9,947 nucleotides of DNA, from the NCBI GenBank assembly GCA_034104265.1, contig JAXEEE010000113.1, forward strand, positions 1 to 9,947, given 5' to 3'. How positions within the stretch are numbered: the stretch's first letter is position 1; each line of letters starts with the position of its first letter. This document shows, piece after piece, positions 1 to 6,459 of the stretch. The translations under genes were made by a program, and so were the position numbers. This DNA comes from UBA11524 sp034104265 (GTDB taxonomy: Bacteria; Bacillota; Clostridia; Christensenellales; Aristaeellaceae). The notes beneath the pieces are model-generated. The model saw only the letters and a list, made by a program, of their open reading frames with translations, was not told where the DNA came from and searched no databases.

Positions 1-114
1 CGGATTGGCTTCCACCGGTCGCCCTTTGGTTCTTTCCCGCGAGAGGGAAAGAACGCCCCGCACATCCGCCGATGAGCAAAGGAACCCCGCGCCCAGCAGA
101 CGCAGCCAAAGGCC
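1..114. repeat. Intergenic hairpin repeat, copy 1 (5' pair)
   Basis: This stretch is largely identical to 294-407. The match starts at the first base of the window, so the element may extend further left. Its core is a perfect 10-bp inverted repeat, GTTCTTTCCC (29-38) with GGGAAAGAAC (45-54), around a six-base loop. Similarity continues with small indels through the motif GGAACCCCGCGCC to about 114. It holds no credible reading frame. Seen directly: the duplication and the hairpin. Inferred: a dispersed, RNA-structured or REP-like intergenic element. No T-run follows the stem on the plus strand, so it is not a standard terminator in that direction. Confidence 0.8.
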
Positions 115-293
115 CACCAACTCGCGCCCAACGAGGGCGGCCCACCGGTGCCGCCCGGCCGCCAGCGGACAACTGACATAACACCTAAATCCGCTCCAAG
201 CCGCCCCCGCGAGGAAGCCAATAGCCTCGCGTAACGGGAGGTTTCACCTCAAACCAAGCGGCGAGGGGTCCGGGGGCAGCCATGTTGCTGTCT
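115..293. other. Spacer between the two repeat copies, no gene
   Basis: No supported coding frame is seen between the two repeat copies; the open frames here lack a ribosome binding site and have composition typical of GC-rich shadow frames. Two small hairpins are visible. One is CGCGAGG (208-214) with CCTCGCG (225-231). The other is GAGGT-TTC-ACCTC (238-250), whose tip (GGT-TTC-ACC) is the same as the tip of hairpin iv in the repeats at the right end of the window. Together with the flanking copies this may be one longer mosaic element of about 293 bp period. Confidence 0.5.
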
Positions 294-407
294 CGGATTG
301 GCTGCCACCGGTCGCCCTTTGGTTCTTTCCCGCGAGTGGGAAAGAACGCCTCCCACATCCACGGATGTGCAAGGGAACCCCGCGCCAGCCCGGCGCGACC
401 AAAGGCC
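294..407. repeat. Intergenic hairpin repeat, copy 2 (5' pair)
   Basis: Second copy of the element at 1-114, offset by 293 bases. The 10-bp stem is retained exactly: GTTCTTTCCC (322-331) and GGGAAAGAAC (338-347), loop GCGAGT instead of GCGAGA. A second small inverted repeat, CACATCC-AC-GGATGTG (355-370), is perfect here but broken in copy 1. The copy ends near 407, about 110 bases before the promoter of the isomerase-like gene, and could lie in the tail of a transcript from the left or be a passive repeat. Confidence 0.8.
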
Positions 408-517
408 GCAAATATGCACGCATCTGGTATAAATCGCTCGCACCGCACAGGAAGAAAAGCGCGCCCTCGCCCGCGCAACGGGCAAAATTCCCCCTACTCA
501 AAATCGCCAAAATAGGG

Positions 518-523
518 TATACT
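518..523 (+). promoter_or_regulatory. Candidate -10 box for the TIM-barrel gene
   Basis: TATACT (518-523) matches the sigma-A -10 consensus in five of six positions and lies 38 bases before the ATG at 562. This gives a plausible short leader carrying the AAAGGAGGT site (546-554). No good -35 hexamer is present at 16-18 bp upstream (the bases at 495-500 read TACTCA), so the promoter is either weak, activator-dependent or misassigned. Confidence 0.45.
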
Positions 524-561
524 GTTCCTATCCACCGAACATACAAAAGGAGGTCATTCCG

Positions 562-1446
562 ATGAATATTGGTCTGCGCCTGCACGACGCCGCCGGCGTC
601 ACCCTCGAGGAAAGAGTCCGCAATGCCCGCGCGCAGGGCTTCACCTGCGTCCATATCGCCATGGGCAAGGTCATCCCCGGCTTCAAAATGAGCGAAGCCC
701 CCGCCCTCCTGACCCCCGAGCTGGCCAGTGAGGTTCGCGATACCCTGGACCGCTACGGCATGCAGTGCGCGCTGCTGGGCTGCTACCTGAACCTGGCCAG
801 CCCCGATCTGGAGGATCACGCCCGCACTGTGGAAATCTACAAGGCCCATCTGCGCTTCGCCAAGATGATCGGTGCCAGCCTGGTCGGCACGGAAACCGGC
901 GCACCCAACACCGGCTACAAAACCTGCCCTGAGTGCTGGACGGAGGAATCCCTGCAGCTGTTCATCGACCGGGTGACCCCCGTGGTGCGCTACGCCGAGG
1001 AGGTGGGCCAGCCCTTCGCCATCGAGCCTGTGTGCCGCCACATCGTCAGCACCCCCGAGCGCTGCCAGCGGGTGCTGGAGGCCGTGGATTCCCCCATGCT
1101 GCGGGTGATCCTGGACGCGGTCAACCTGCTGGAGCGGAACAACCGGCTCCAGGCCGACGCCATCGTGGCTGACGCCATCGCCCGCCTGGGCAGCCGCACC
1201 GACCTGCTGCACATGAAGGACTACATCACCGAAAACACCCCCGCCTGCGAAAAGGCCATGGCCGAGGTGGCCAACACCAACATGTTTGACGGCCTGCTGT
1301 CCATCGCCTGTGGCATGGGCGAACTGAACTTCGCGCCCCTGCTGGCCCTGGCCAGGGAGCGCAGCATCCCCATGACCCTGGAAAACACCAACCCCGACAA
1401 CGCCGAAGCCGCCCGTCTTCACCTGGAAGCCCTGGCAGCCCGGTAA
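562..1446 (+). CDS. Sugar phosphate isomerase/epimerase-like TIM-barrel protein
   Basis: A 294-residue protein with the layout of the xylose-isomerase-like TIM-barrel superfamily (AP endonuclease family 2), a cytoplasmic group of metal-dependent sugar or cyclitol isomerases and epimerases. The usual four metal-ligand positions are visible at barrel strand ends: E155 in FAIEPV, D185 in VILDAVN, H217 in LLHMKDY and E274 in MTLENTN. GMGELNF (251-257) stands where the family often has GxGxxD. Length is normal. The ATG follows a near-perfect AAAGGAGGT (546-554) with a 7-base spacer, and a terminator comes 18 bases after the stop, so it appears monocistronic. The substrate cannot be read from sequence: hydroxypyruvate, tagatose/psicose-type sugars and inosose remain possible. 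No sugar transporter or kinase lies beside it to narrow this. Family assignment is firm, function is not. Confidence 0.85.
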   Translation: MNIGLRLHDAAGVTLEERVRNARAQGFTCVHIAMGKVIPGFKMSEAPALLTPELASEVRDTLDRYGMQCALLGCYLNLASPDLEDHARTVEIYKAHLRFAKMIGASLVGTETGAPNTGYKTCPECWTEESLQLFIDRVTPVVRYAEEVGQPFAIEPVCRHIVSTPERCQRVLEAVDSPMLRVILDAVNLLERNNRLQADAIVADAIARLGSRTDLLHMKDYITENTPACEKAMAEVANTNMFDGLLSIACGMGELNFAPLLALARERSIPMTLENTNPDNAEAARLHLEALAAR

Positions 1447-1463
1447 CTCCTGCTGAACCACAC

Positions 1464-1500
1464 AGCCCCGGAGGATATTGCTTCCCCCGGGGCTTTTCCT
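1464..1500 (+). terminator. Rho-independent terminator of the isomerase-like gene
   Basis: The stem AGCCCCGG (1464-1471) pairs with CCGGGGCT (1487-1494) around a 15-base loop, and TTTT overlaps and follows the stem (1494-1497). It starts 18 bases after the stop codon. On the minus strand no T-run follows the stem, so it should not serve the convergent peptidase gene. Confidence 0.8.
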
Positions 1501-1672
1501 GTGCGGATCATTTCATGTTCTCCGCAAAAGATTGTCATCCGATCCTCTTCACTGCATTATCCGCGCTGCCGGAACGCCGCAAGGGTATGAGCAGCGGCAA
1601 GCCGCCGATCCCCCGCCGGAAGACTCCTGTGAATTCATGCCCTGACCGTGAATCTGCATCCCCTCCGTTTCA

Positions 1673-2773
1673 TCAGGGTCGGTTCGATTCCGCCTGCTCC
1701 GCCAGCAGTACCTGCCGGTCGCTGCCGTGGGCCATGGTCAGCAGCGTTTCGCCTGTCAGGGGGATTTGCCGGCCCGCACCTTCCTCCAGCAGGAAGAAGC
1801 CCGTACCGAACAGGCAGTCATCCTGCCGCCACATGTTCATGGGATCATAGCCGCACAGCCGGAAAGGCCCTTGCAGCCGCCGCAGGGGCCGGGTGCGGAA
1901 GTCCGTCAGCACGTTCTGCCGCTGTTCCCGCTGATGCGCAAGCATCGCCGTCCAGTGCGCGGTCTCCTTCGGATACAGGTGGGCTGGCCGGACAGACGGC
2001 ACCTGCGCCGCCAGCTGGGCGGAGACGCTCTCCTCCTGCCCTGCGGGAAGGGACAGCCCTGCCAGACGGGCCAACGCCAGCAGGCACACGCCGCTGTCGT
2101 AGCTCACCCGCCGGGTGTCCAGCTGATGCAGTCCCTCGTCCGTCATCCGGGCGGCAGCCTGCTGCAGCCGCTGCGCTGCCTTCTCCGGCGAAAGCTGCGC
2201 CAGCGCGGACAGCCCCACCCACTCCGCCGTACCCTCGACGGTTTCCGCCAGGAAGCCCTGCCGCGCGTCCTCCGGGCTACATTGCTCCCGCAGCGCACGC
2301 AGGGCGAAGACCTCCGCCAGCAGCCTTGACGCTTCCTCCGGCGCGGGATGCTCCGCCGCCCGGGCCAGCAGCCGGTGCTCCCGCTGCCGCAGGGCCAGAA
2401 CCTCCGCCGTGGGTGGATGACACAGCCAATGCAGATCATCCGGGAAGCGCGTCTCCCCCAGCGTCAGCTGATGGGCATGGAACATCTCATGGGCCAGATG
2501 CCCTGCCAGCTCGTCCGCATCCACCACGGGATCCTGCCCGATATCCCAGACGGCCATGTACCCATCCCCCCACGGGATGGCCGTGTTCCCGCGAAAGGCC
2601 TCCGGCCGGGGCAGCATCTCTCCCGCCACGCAGGCGTTCCGCCCATCGTACAGGGCGAAGGGGTACCGCCGGAATCCCGGCCACAGCGCGGCCATGTCCA
2701 TCCGGTCCAGCCGGGATGATACCCGGTCATAGGTTTTCTGCAGCAAAGCAACCGCCTCCCTCGGCTTCATCAT
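1673..2773 (-). CDS. Putative zinc metallopeptidase with HEMFH motif
   Basis: About 366 residues from the first ATG (2773). The protein carries HEMFH (95-99), an HExxH zinc-protease motif, and 80 residues later EGTAEW (180-185), the kind of Glu-containing segment that supplies the third zinc ligand in gluzincins. No signal peptide or membrane segment is visible, so it is probably cytoplasmic. I do not recognise the family; substrate is unknown. It is the last gene of the operon read from 4219, 31 bases after the HTH gene (7 if TTG 2797 is used). The start is uncertain: TTG 2797, ATG 2773 and ATG 2770 lack a Shine-Dalgarno, whereas TTG 2746 has AGGGAGG (plus-strand 2755-2761) with an 8-base spacer. 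The hairpin at 2749-2790 covers this whole area. No terminator is seen after the stop. Metallopeptidase is an inference from two motifs; a non-catalytic homologue is possible. Confidence 0.7.
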   Translation of the reverse strand: MMKPREAVALLQKTYDRVSSRLDRMDMAALWPGFRRYPFALYDGRNACVAGEMLPRPEAFRGNTAIPWGDGYMAVWDIGQDPVVDADELAGHLAHEMFHAHQLTLGETRFPDDLHWLCHPPTAEVLALRQREHRLLARAAEHPAPEEASRLLAEVFALRALREQCSPEDARQGFLAETVEGTAEWVGLSALAQLSPEKAAQRLQQAAARMTDEGLHQLDTRRVSYDSGVCLLALARLAGLSLPAGQEESVSAQLAAQVPSVRPAHLYPKETAHWTAMLAHQREQRQNVLTDFRTRPLRRLQGPFRLCGYDPMNMWRQDDCLFGTGFFLLEEGAGRQIPLTGETLLTMAHGSDRQVLLAEQAESNRP

Positions 2774-2790
2774 AGCCGGGGAGGCGGTTG
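2749..2790 (-). promoter_or_regulatory. 17-bp hairpin enclosing the peptidase start codons
   Basis: A perfect 12-bp stem, CAACCGCCTCCC (2749-2760) with GGGAGGCGGTTG (2779-2790), continues past one unpaired T (2761) into a 5-bp stem CGGCT (2762-2766) with AGCCG (2774-2778). The seven-base apical loop (2767-2773) is, in the coding sense, exactly ATGATGA: the two candidate ATG starts of the peptidase gene. The Shine-Dalgarno-like AGGGAGG serving the downstream TTG 2746 is locked in the stem. No long T-run follows on either strand, so a translational switch or coupling element is a better reading than a terminator. Structure is seen; role is inferred. Confidence 0.65.
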
Positions 2791-2804
2791 TATGCAACGT
2801 GAAA

Positions 2805-3254
2805 TCATGGCTTCTTTTCCGGCAGGGCCCGCGCGAGCGCCGAAAGCGCCGCCGCCACCCGGGCGGTTTCGCCCCGGAGGATCACCCGCGCCATGCCGCC
2901 CTCGCAGTGCCAGACCATCCGCAGTCCGCCCTCTGCCGTCAGGGCCAGGGCCGCGTCCATCAGCCGTGAGGCCGCATCGTCCTCCACGGGAACGTCCGTC
3001 ACGGCGCAGGTTTGCCCGGCGGTGTCCATGCGCCGGTGGAGGAAGTCCTCCGCCTGGGCCATGCGGTTGGCGTTCATGGCCCGGCGCACGGCGGGGCTGC
3101 CCATGAACGCAAAGGCCTGCTCCCGGGTGAAGCGCCAGCCGCGGGGGGTCTTCTCCCCCTGCAGAAGCCCCCTGCGCAGGTAGGTGCGCAGCGTGCGCTC
3201 CGTCAGCATGGTCATCTCCGTCAGCTGGGCCAGGGTGAAGCGCGCATCCGTCAT
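2805..3254 (-). CDS. Small MerR-type helix-turn-helix protein
   Basis: A 149-residue protein. Residues 6-30 (from FTLAQLTEMT) form a MerR-like helix-turn-helix, followed by a wing-like segment TPRGWRFTREQ (36-46). The C-terminal half (about 85-145) is a small alpha/beta region, including LRMVWHCEGGMARVILRG, that I cannot assign to a ligand-binding family. Start choice: the ATG at 3254 overlaps the asparaginase stop as ATGA, with GGAGAG a few bases upstream, which indicates translational coupling. A GTG six codons earlier (3272) is less likely. It is probably a cytoplasmic DNA-binding regulator, perhaps of its own operon. It lacks the long dimerisation helix of classical MerR proteins, so an excisionase-like or non-regulatory HTH role is possible. 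Target and effector are unknown. Confidence 0.75.
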   Translation of the reverse strand: MTDARFTLAQLTEMTMLTERTLRTYLRRGLLQGEKTPRGWRFTREQAFAFMGSPAVRRAMNANRMAQAEDFLHRRMDTAGQTCAVTDVPVEDDAASRLMDAALALTAEGGLRMVWHCEGGMARVILRGETARVAAALSALARALPEKKP

Positions 3255-4219
3255 GGGCGCATCTCTCCGCACAGGTTCCGGCTAAGCAGCCCGTCGGTGT
3301 CCGGCTGAGCCAGGGCCCACATCAGCTTGGTGACAGCGGCCTCGGTGGTCATGTCCAGGCCGGAGATCACATCGGTCTTCAGCAGCTGCGTCCCTACCTC
3401 GTAGATGGATAGATCCGCCCGCTCGTACATGCACTGGGTCACCACGATGACCCGCACGCCCCGGGCGCGGAGCATGCGCAGCTTCTCCACAAGATTGCGG
3501 CGGATGTAGTGCAGCCCGCCCAGCCCGAAGGCCTCGATCACCAGTCCCCGGTACCCCGCCTGGGCCACAAAGTCCAGCACGTCCGGCTGGGTGCCCGGCA
3601 CCAGCTTGAGCAGGAACACCCGGCTGTCCACCTGGGGGCGAAGGCGGTAGGGCTCCTGCGTCTGCATGGGGCGCAGGAAGTGCACGCCCTCCGCATCCAC
3701 CATGCCCGTCAGGGACTTGTTCACGCTGTCGAAGGCGTCGAAGGACATGGTGCGGGTCTTCACCGCCCGGGTGCCCAGGATCAGCTTGCGGTTGAAGCAC
3801 ACATAGGTGCCCGCCACCCCCTGCGCCGCCGCTTCGATGGCGCAGGACAGGTTCGTCTCCGCGTCGGACAGGGGCGCGCCCAGGGGCAGCTGACTGCCGG
3901 TGAGAATCACGGGCTTTTCCTGCCCCAGGAGCATGTAGGACAGCGCGGCGGCGGTATAGCCCATGGTGTCCGTGCCGTGGGTGATCACCACACCGTCGCA
4001 TTCCTTCATGGCCTCGTCCGCCGCGGCGGCCAGGACGGACCATTCCTCCGGCTGGATGTTGCTGGAGTCCATGGAGAACACGTCCCGGCAGACGATCTCC
4101 GCCTGGCTGCGGGGGACGCTGTGCAGCAGCTCCTCCGCGTGGAGGGCGGGGGTCAGGCCATCGGGGGTATGGCGGCAGGCGATGGTGCCGCCGGTGGCGA
4201 GCAGGGCGATGCGCTTCAT
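3251..4219 (-). CDS. ansA: L-asparaginase, cytoplasmic (type I-like)
   Basis: A 322-residue asparaginase that hydrolyses L-asparagine to aspartate and ammonia. Motif one, LATGGTIA (7-14), carries the nucleophile T12. Motif two, VITHGTDTM (78-86), carries T83 and D84, and K154 in RAVKTRT completes the usual Thr-Lys-Asp set; DSSNI (51-55) is the substrate-binding stretch. The smaller C-terminal domain starts near 200. No signal peptide is present, pointing to the cytoplasmic form; the symbol ansA rests on that and could be read simply as asparaginase. GGGAGG lies 12 bases before the ATG; a TTG two codons upstream (4225) would have a better 6-base spacer and adds only two residues. The gene is first in the operon, driven by the promoter at 4258-4286, and overlaps the HTH gene by four bases. 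Confidence 0.92.
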   Translation of the reverse strand: MKRIALLATGGTIACRHTPDGLTPALHAEELLHSVPRSQAEIVCRDVFSMDSSNIQPEEWSVLAAAADEAMKECDGVVITHGTDTMGYTAAALSYMLLGQEKPVILTGSQLPLGAPLSDAETNLSCAIEAAAQGVAGTYVCFNRKLILGTRAVKTRTMSFDAFDSVNKSLTGMVDAEGVHFLRPMQTQEPYRLRPQVDSRVFLLKLVPGTQPDVLDFVAQAGYRGLVIEAFGLGGLHYIRRNLVEKLRMLRARGVRVIVVTQCMYERADLSIYEVGTQLLKTDVISGLDMTTEAAVTKLMWALAQPDTDGLLSRNLCGEMRP

Positions 4220-4257
4220 GAGCAATCCAAGCCTCCCGGGTGGTAGTGTACGCGATG

Positions 4258-4286
4258 AGTATAGCACACTTCCCCCGCGATTGCAA
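4258..4286 (-). promoter_or_regulatory. Sigma-A promoter of the asparaginase operon
   Basis: Read on the minus strand: -35 TTGCAA (4286-4281), a 17-bp spacer, and -10 TATACT (4263-4258), preceded by TG one base upstream to give an extended -10 (TGCTATACT). Transcription should start near 4251, about 30 bases before the asparaginase ATG. Confidence 0.8.
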
Positions 4287-4298
4287 AGCCCGCGCCCG

Positions 4299-4328
4299 TT
4301 GACAACAGGCGGTCGGATGGGGTATAAT
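4299..4328 (+). promoter_or_regulatory. Consensus sigma-A promoter of greA-lysS
   Basis: A perfect -35 TTGACA (4299-4304) and a perfect -10 TATAAT (4323-4328) with an 18-bp spacer. Transcription should start near 4335, giving a leader of about 90 bases before greA. The -35 lies only 12 bases from the -35 of the divergent asparaginase promoter, so two polymerases could not bind both at once. Confidence 0.92.
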
Positions 4329-4351
4329 ACTGCGGTATCTATGGCCATCCT

Positions 4352-4391
4352 GCACCTTGCATCCGCCGAAAGGGCGGCAGGGTGCTTCTTT
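4352..4391 (+). terminator. Terminator-like hairpin in the greA leader
   Basis: The outer stem GCACCTTG (4352-4359) pairs with CAGGGTGC (4378-4385) with one G-U pair. A three-base bulge (4360-4362) leads to an inner stem CCGCC (4363-4367) with GGCGG (4373-4377) and loop GAAAG. TTCTTT follows at once (4386-4391). It lies wholly between the promoter and the greA ribosome binding site, so it is a candidate attenuator or the end of a short leader RNA. The T-run is interrupted by C, so termination would be partial. A plain 5'-UTR stabilising hairpin is the alternative. Confidence 0.55.
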
Positions 4392-4425
4392 GACATTCAC
4401 CCCTGAAAGGAGCTGACCCATCCCC

Positions 4426-4905
4426 ATGGCTGAGGAAAAGCGCAACATTATGACAGAAGAGGGCATGCGGAAGCTGCAGGAGCAGCTGGATTACCTCATC
4501 GGTACCCGCCGCAACGAGATTGCCCATCAGATTGAGGTGGCCCGCGGCTTCGGCGACCTGTCCGAAAACGCCGAGTACACCGAGGCCAAGAACGACCAGG
4601 CCAAGCTGGAGGAAGAAATCACCCGCCTGCAGAAGGCCATCAACACCGCCATCGTGGTGGCGGACAGCGAAATCACCACCGACAAGGTGTCCGTGGGCAC
4701 CACGGTGACCATCCAGGATATGGACGAGGGGGATACCTTCACCTACGCCATCGTGGGCGCGGAGGAGGCCGATCCCTATGAGGACAAGATCTCCAACGAG
4801 AGCCCCGTGGGCGCGGGCCTGCTGGGCGCGGGCATCGGCGAGGTGCGTGAGATCGAGATCCCCATGGGCACCGTGCACTACAAGGTGGTTGACATCCGCC
4901 GCTGA
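4426..4905 (+). CDS. greA: Transcription elongation factor GreA
   Basis: A 159-residue GreA, the factor that enters the secondary channel of RNA polymerase and stimulates cleavage of backtracked transcripts. The N-terminal coiled coil spans about 8-75, with its acidic tip at GDLSENAEY (43-51); D44 and E47 match the catalytic acidic pair of the family. The C-terminal FKBP-like domain ends with the signature ISNESPVGAGLLGAGIG (122-138), in which the usual basic residues around the LLG core are replaced by Ala and Gly. Length is typical. The ATG is the first in frame after a stop; AAAGGAG lies 13 bases upstream, a rather long spacing. It is the first gene of a two-gene operon with lysS 53 bases downstream, transcribed from the consensus promoter at 4299-4328 through a hairpin leader. 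Confidence 0.96.
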   Translation: MAEEKRNIMTEEGMRKLQEQLDYLIGTRRNEIAHQIEVARGFGDLSENAEYTEAKNDQAKLEEEITRLQKAINTAIVVADSEITTDKVSVGTTVTIQDMDEGDTFTYAIVGAEEADPYEDKISNESPVGAGLLGAGIGEVREIEIPMGTVHYKVVDIRR

Positions 4906-4958
4906 GGCGCGGACAATCCCGCCACTGAAATCTGACGAAATACAGGAGCTGTTCCCAC

Positions 4959-6449
4959 ATGGCTGATTATCCCGTAACGCCCCTCACCCCCGAGCTGTCC
5001 GAGCAGGAGATCATCCGCCGGCAGAAGCTGCAGGCCCTGATCGACGAGGGCAAAAACCCCTATGAGATCACCCGCTTCGATGTGACCCATCACAGCCGGG
5101 AGATCATTGACAACTTCGAGGCCATGGAGGGCGTCGAGGTGTCCCTGGCAGGCCGCATGACCTCCCGCCGCGTCATGGGCAAGGCGTCCTTCGCCCATCT
5201 GCTGGACGGGCAGGGCGACATCCAGATCTACGTCACCCGGGACGACCTGGGCGTGGACGAGTACGCCGCCTTCAAGAAGTACGACATCGGCGACATTCTG
5301 GGCGTCACCGGCGTGGCCTTCCGCACCAAGACGGGGGAAATCTCCATCCACGTCAGGACCATGACCCTGCTGTGCAAGTCCCTCAAGGTGCTGCCGGAGA
5401 AGTTCCACGGTCTGGTGGATACCGACCTGCGCTACCGCCAGCGGTATGTGGACTGCATCGTCAACCCCGAGGTGCGCGACACCTTCCGCAAGCGCAGCGC
5501 CATTATCTCCGCCGTGCGCGAGTTCCTGGACGGCCGCGGCTACCTGGAGGTGGACACCCCCGTGCTGCACACGCTGGAGATCGGCGCGTCGGCCCGGCCC
5601 TTCCGCACCCACCACAACGCCCTCGACCTGCCCATGTTCCTGCGCATTGAGACGGAATTGTACCTCAAGCGCCTGATCGTCGGCGGCTTCGAGCGGGTGT
5701 ACGAGGTGGGCCGCATCTTCCGCAATGAGGGCATGGACGCCACCCACAACCCGGAGTTCACCAGCGTGGAGACCTACCAGGCCTACGCCGACTACAAGGA
5801 AATCATGGAGATGGTGGAGCAGCTCTACGAGTTTGTGGCCATGAAGGCCCTGGGCACCACCGACGTGACCTACCAGGGCCAGGTCATCCACCTGAAGGCC
5901 CCCTGGAAGCGCATCACCATGGCCGACGCGGTGAAGGAAGCCTGCGGCGAGGACTGGAAGACCTGGGCCTCGGACGAGGAAGCCCGCGCCGTGTGCGAGA
6001 AGCGCGGCGTGCATGTGGAAAAGACCGCCCGCAAGGGCGACTGCCTTGCCGCGCTCTTTGACGAGTACGTGGAGGCCAGCCTGGTGCAGCCCACCTTCAT
6101 CATGGACTACCCGGTGGAGATCTCCCCCCTGGCCAAGCGCAAGCCCGAGGATCCCACCCTGACCGAGCGGTTCGAGTTCTTCATCACCGGGCACGAGATG
6201 GGCAACGCCTTCTCCGAGCTGAACGACCCCATCGACCAGCGCCGCCGCTTTGAGGAGCAGGTGGCTGCCCGCGCGGCCCAGGGCATCAAGGCTGAGGTGG
6301 ACGAGGACTTCGTCAACGCTCTTGAGTACGGTATGCCCCCCACCGGCGGCCTGGGCTTCGGCCTGGACCGTATGGTCATGCTGCTCACCGACAGCCCCAC
6401 CATCCGCGACGTGCTGCTCTTCCCCACCATGAAGCCTGTGGGCAAGTAA
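4959..6449 (+). CDS. lysS: Lysyl-tRNA synthetase, class II
   Basis: A 496-residue class II LysRS that charges tRNA-Lys with lysine using ATP in the cytoplasm. The N-terminal OB-fold anticodon-binding domain covers about 55-140 (VSLAGRMTSRRVMGKASF). Motif 1 lies around GRGYLEVDTP (192-201), motif 2 around GRIFRNEGMDATHNPEFT (251-268), and motif 3 at GLGFGLDRMVML (464-475) with the ATP-binding R471. The ending TIRDVLLFPTMKP is standard. Length is normal. AGGAG lies 10 bases before the ATG. It shares a transcript with greA and is followed by a terminator. Compared from memory with E. coli and Bacillus enzymes, the lysine-pocket surroundings differ: TLEIGASARPF where PGG or AGG is common, RIETELY instead of RIAxEL, and TGHEMGNAF instead of xGRExxN; catalytic E233, E271 and Y273 equivalents are kept. 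These look like lineage variants rather than loss of function. Confidence 0.97.
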   Translation: MADYPVTPLTPELSEQEIIRRQKLQALIDEGKNPYEITRFDVTHHSREIIDNFEAMEGVEVSLAGRMTSRRVMGKASFAHLLDGQGDIQIYVTRDDLGVDEYAAFKKYDIGDILGVTGVAFRTKTGEISIHVRTMTLLCKSLKVLPEKFHGLVDTDLRYRQRYVDCIVNPEVRDTFRKRSAIISAVREFLDGRGYLEVDTPVLHTLEIGASARPFRTHHNALDLPMFLRIETELYLKRLIVGGFERVYEVGRIFRNEGMDATHNPEFTSVETYQAYADYKEIMEMVEQLYEFVAMKALGTTDVTYQGQVIHLKAPWKRITMADAVKEACGEDWKTWASDEEARAVCEKRGVHVEKTARKGDCLAALFDEYVEASLVQPTFIMDYPVEISPLAKRKPEDPTLTERFEFFITGHEMGNAFSELNDPIDQRRRFEEQVAARAAQGIKAEVDEDFVNALEYGMPPTGGLGFGLDRMVMLLTDSPTIRDVLLFPTMKPVGK

Positions 6450-6459
6450 ATATCCTTCT

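Noticed and set aside
244..1461. Long minus-strand open frame of 405 codons opposite the TIM-barrel gene
   Set aside because: It is the antisense shadow of a well-conserved GC-rich gene: the protein is Gly/His/Gln-rich with no recognisable motif, and there is no ribosome binding site.
1562..1672. Short minus-strand frame of 36 codons after the peptidase stop, starting at an ATG behind GGAGGGG
   Set aside because: The Shine-Dalgarno to ATG spacing is only about two bases and the peptide (Ser/Gly/Cys-rich) shows nothing recognisable; the 226-base convergent gap otherwise holds only the isomerase gene's terminator.
1648..2775. 375-codon plus-strand frame opposite the peptidase gene
   Set aside because: Very rich in Pro, Ala, Arg and Ser, as expected for the complement of GC-rich coding DNA; the opposite strand carries HEMFH and the operon context.
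3282..4466. 394-codon minus-strand frame overlapping the asparaginase gene, and the 245-codon plus-strand frame at 3509-4246
   Set aside because: Both cover the asparaginase coding sequence, whose catalytic motifs are intact. Their Arg/Gly/His-rich compositions are typical frame shadows.
4878..6194. Minus-strand open frame of 438 codons opposite lysS
   Set aside because: Low-complexity Leu/Gly/His/Val/Ala-rich antisense translation of lysS; no motifs and no start signals.
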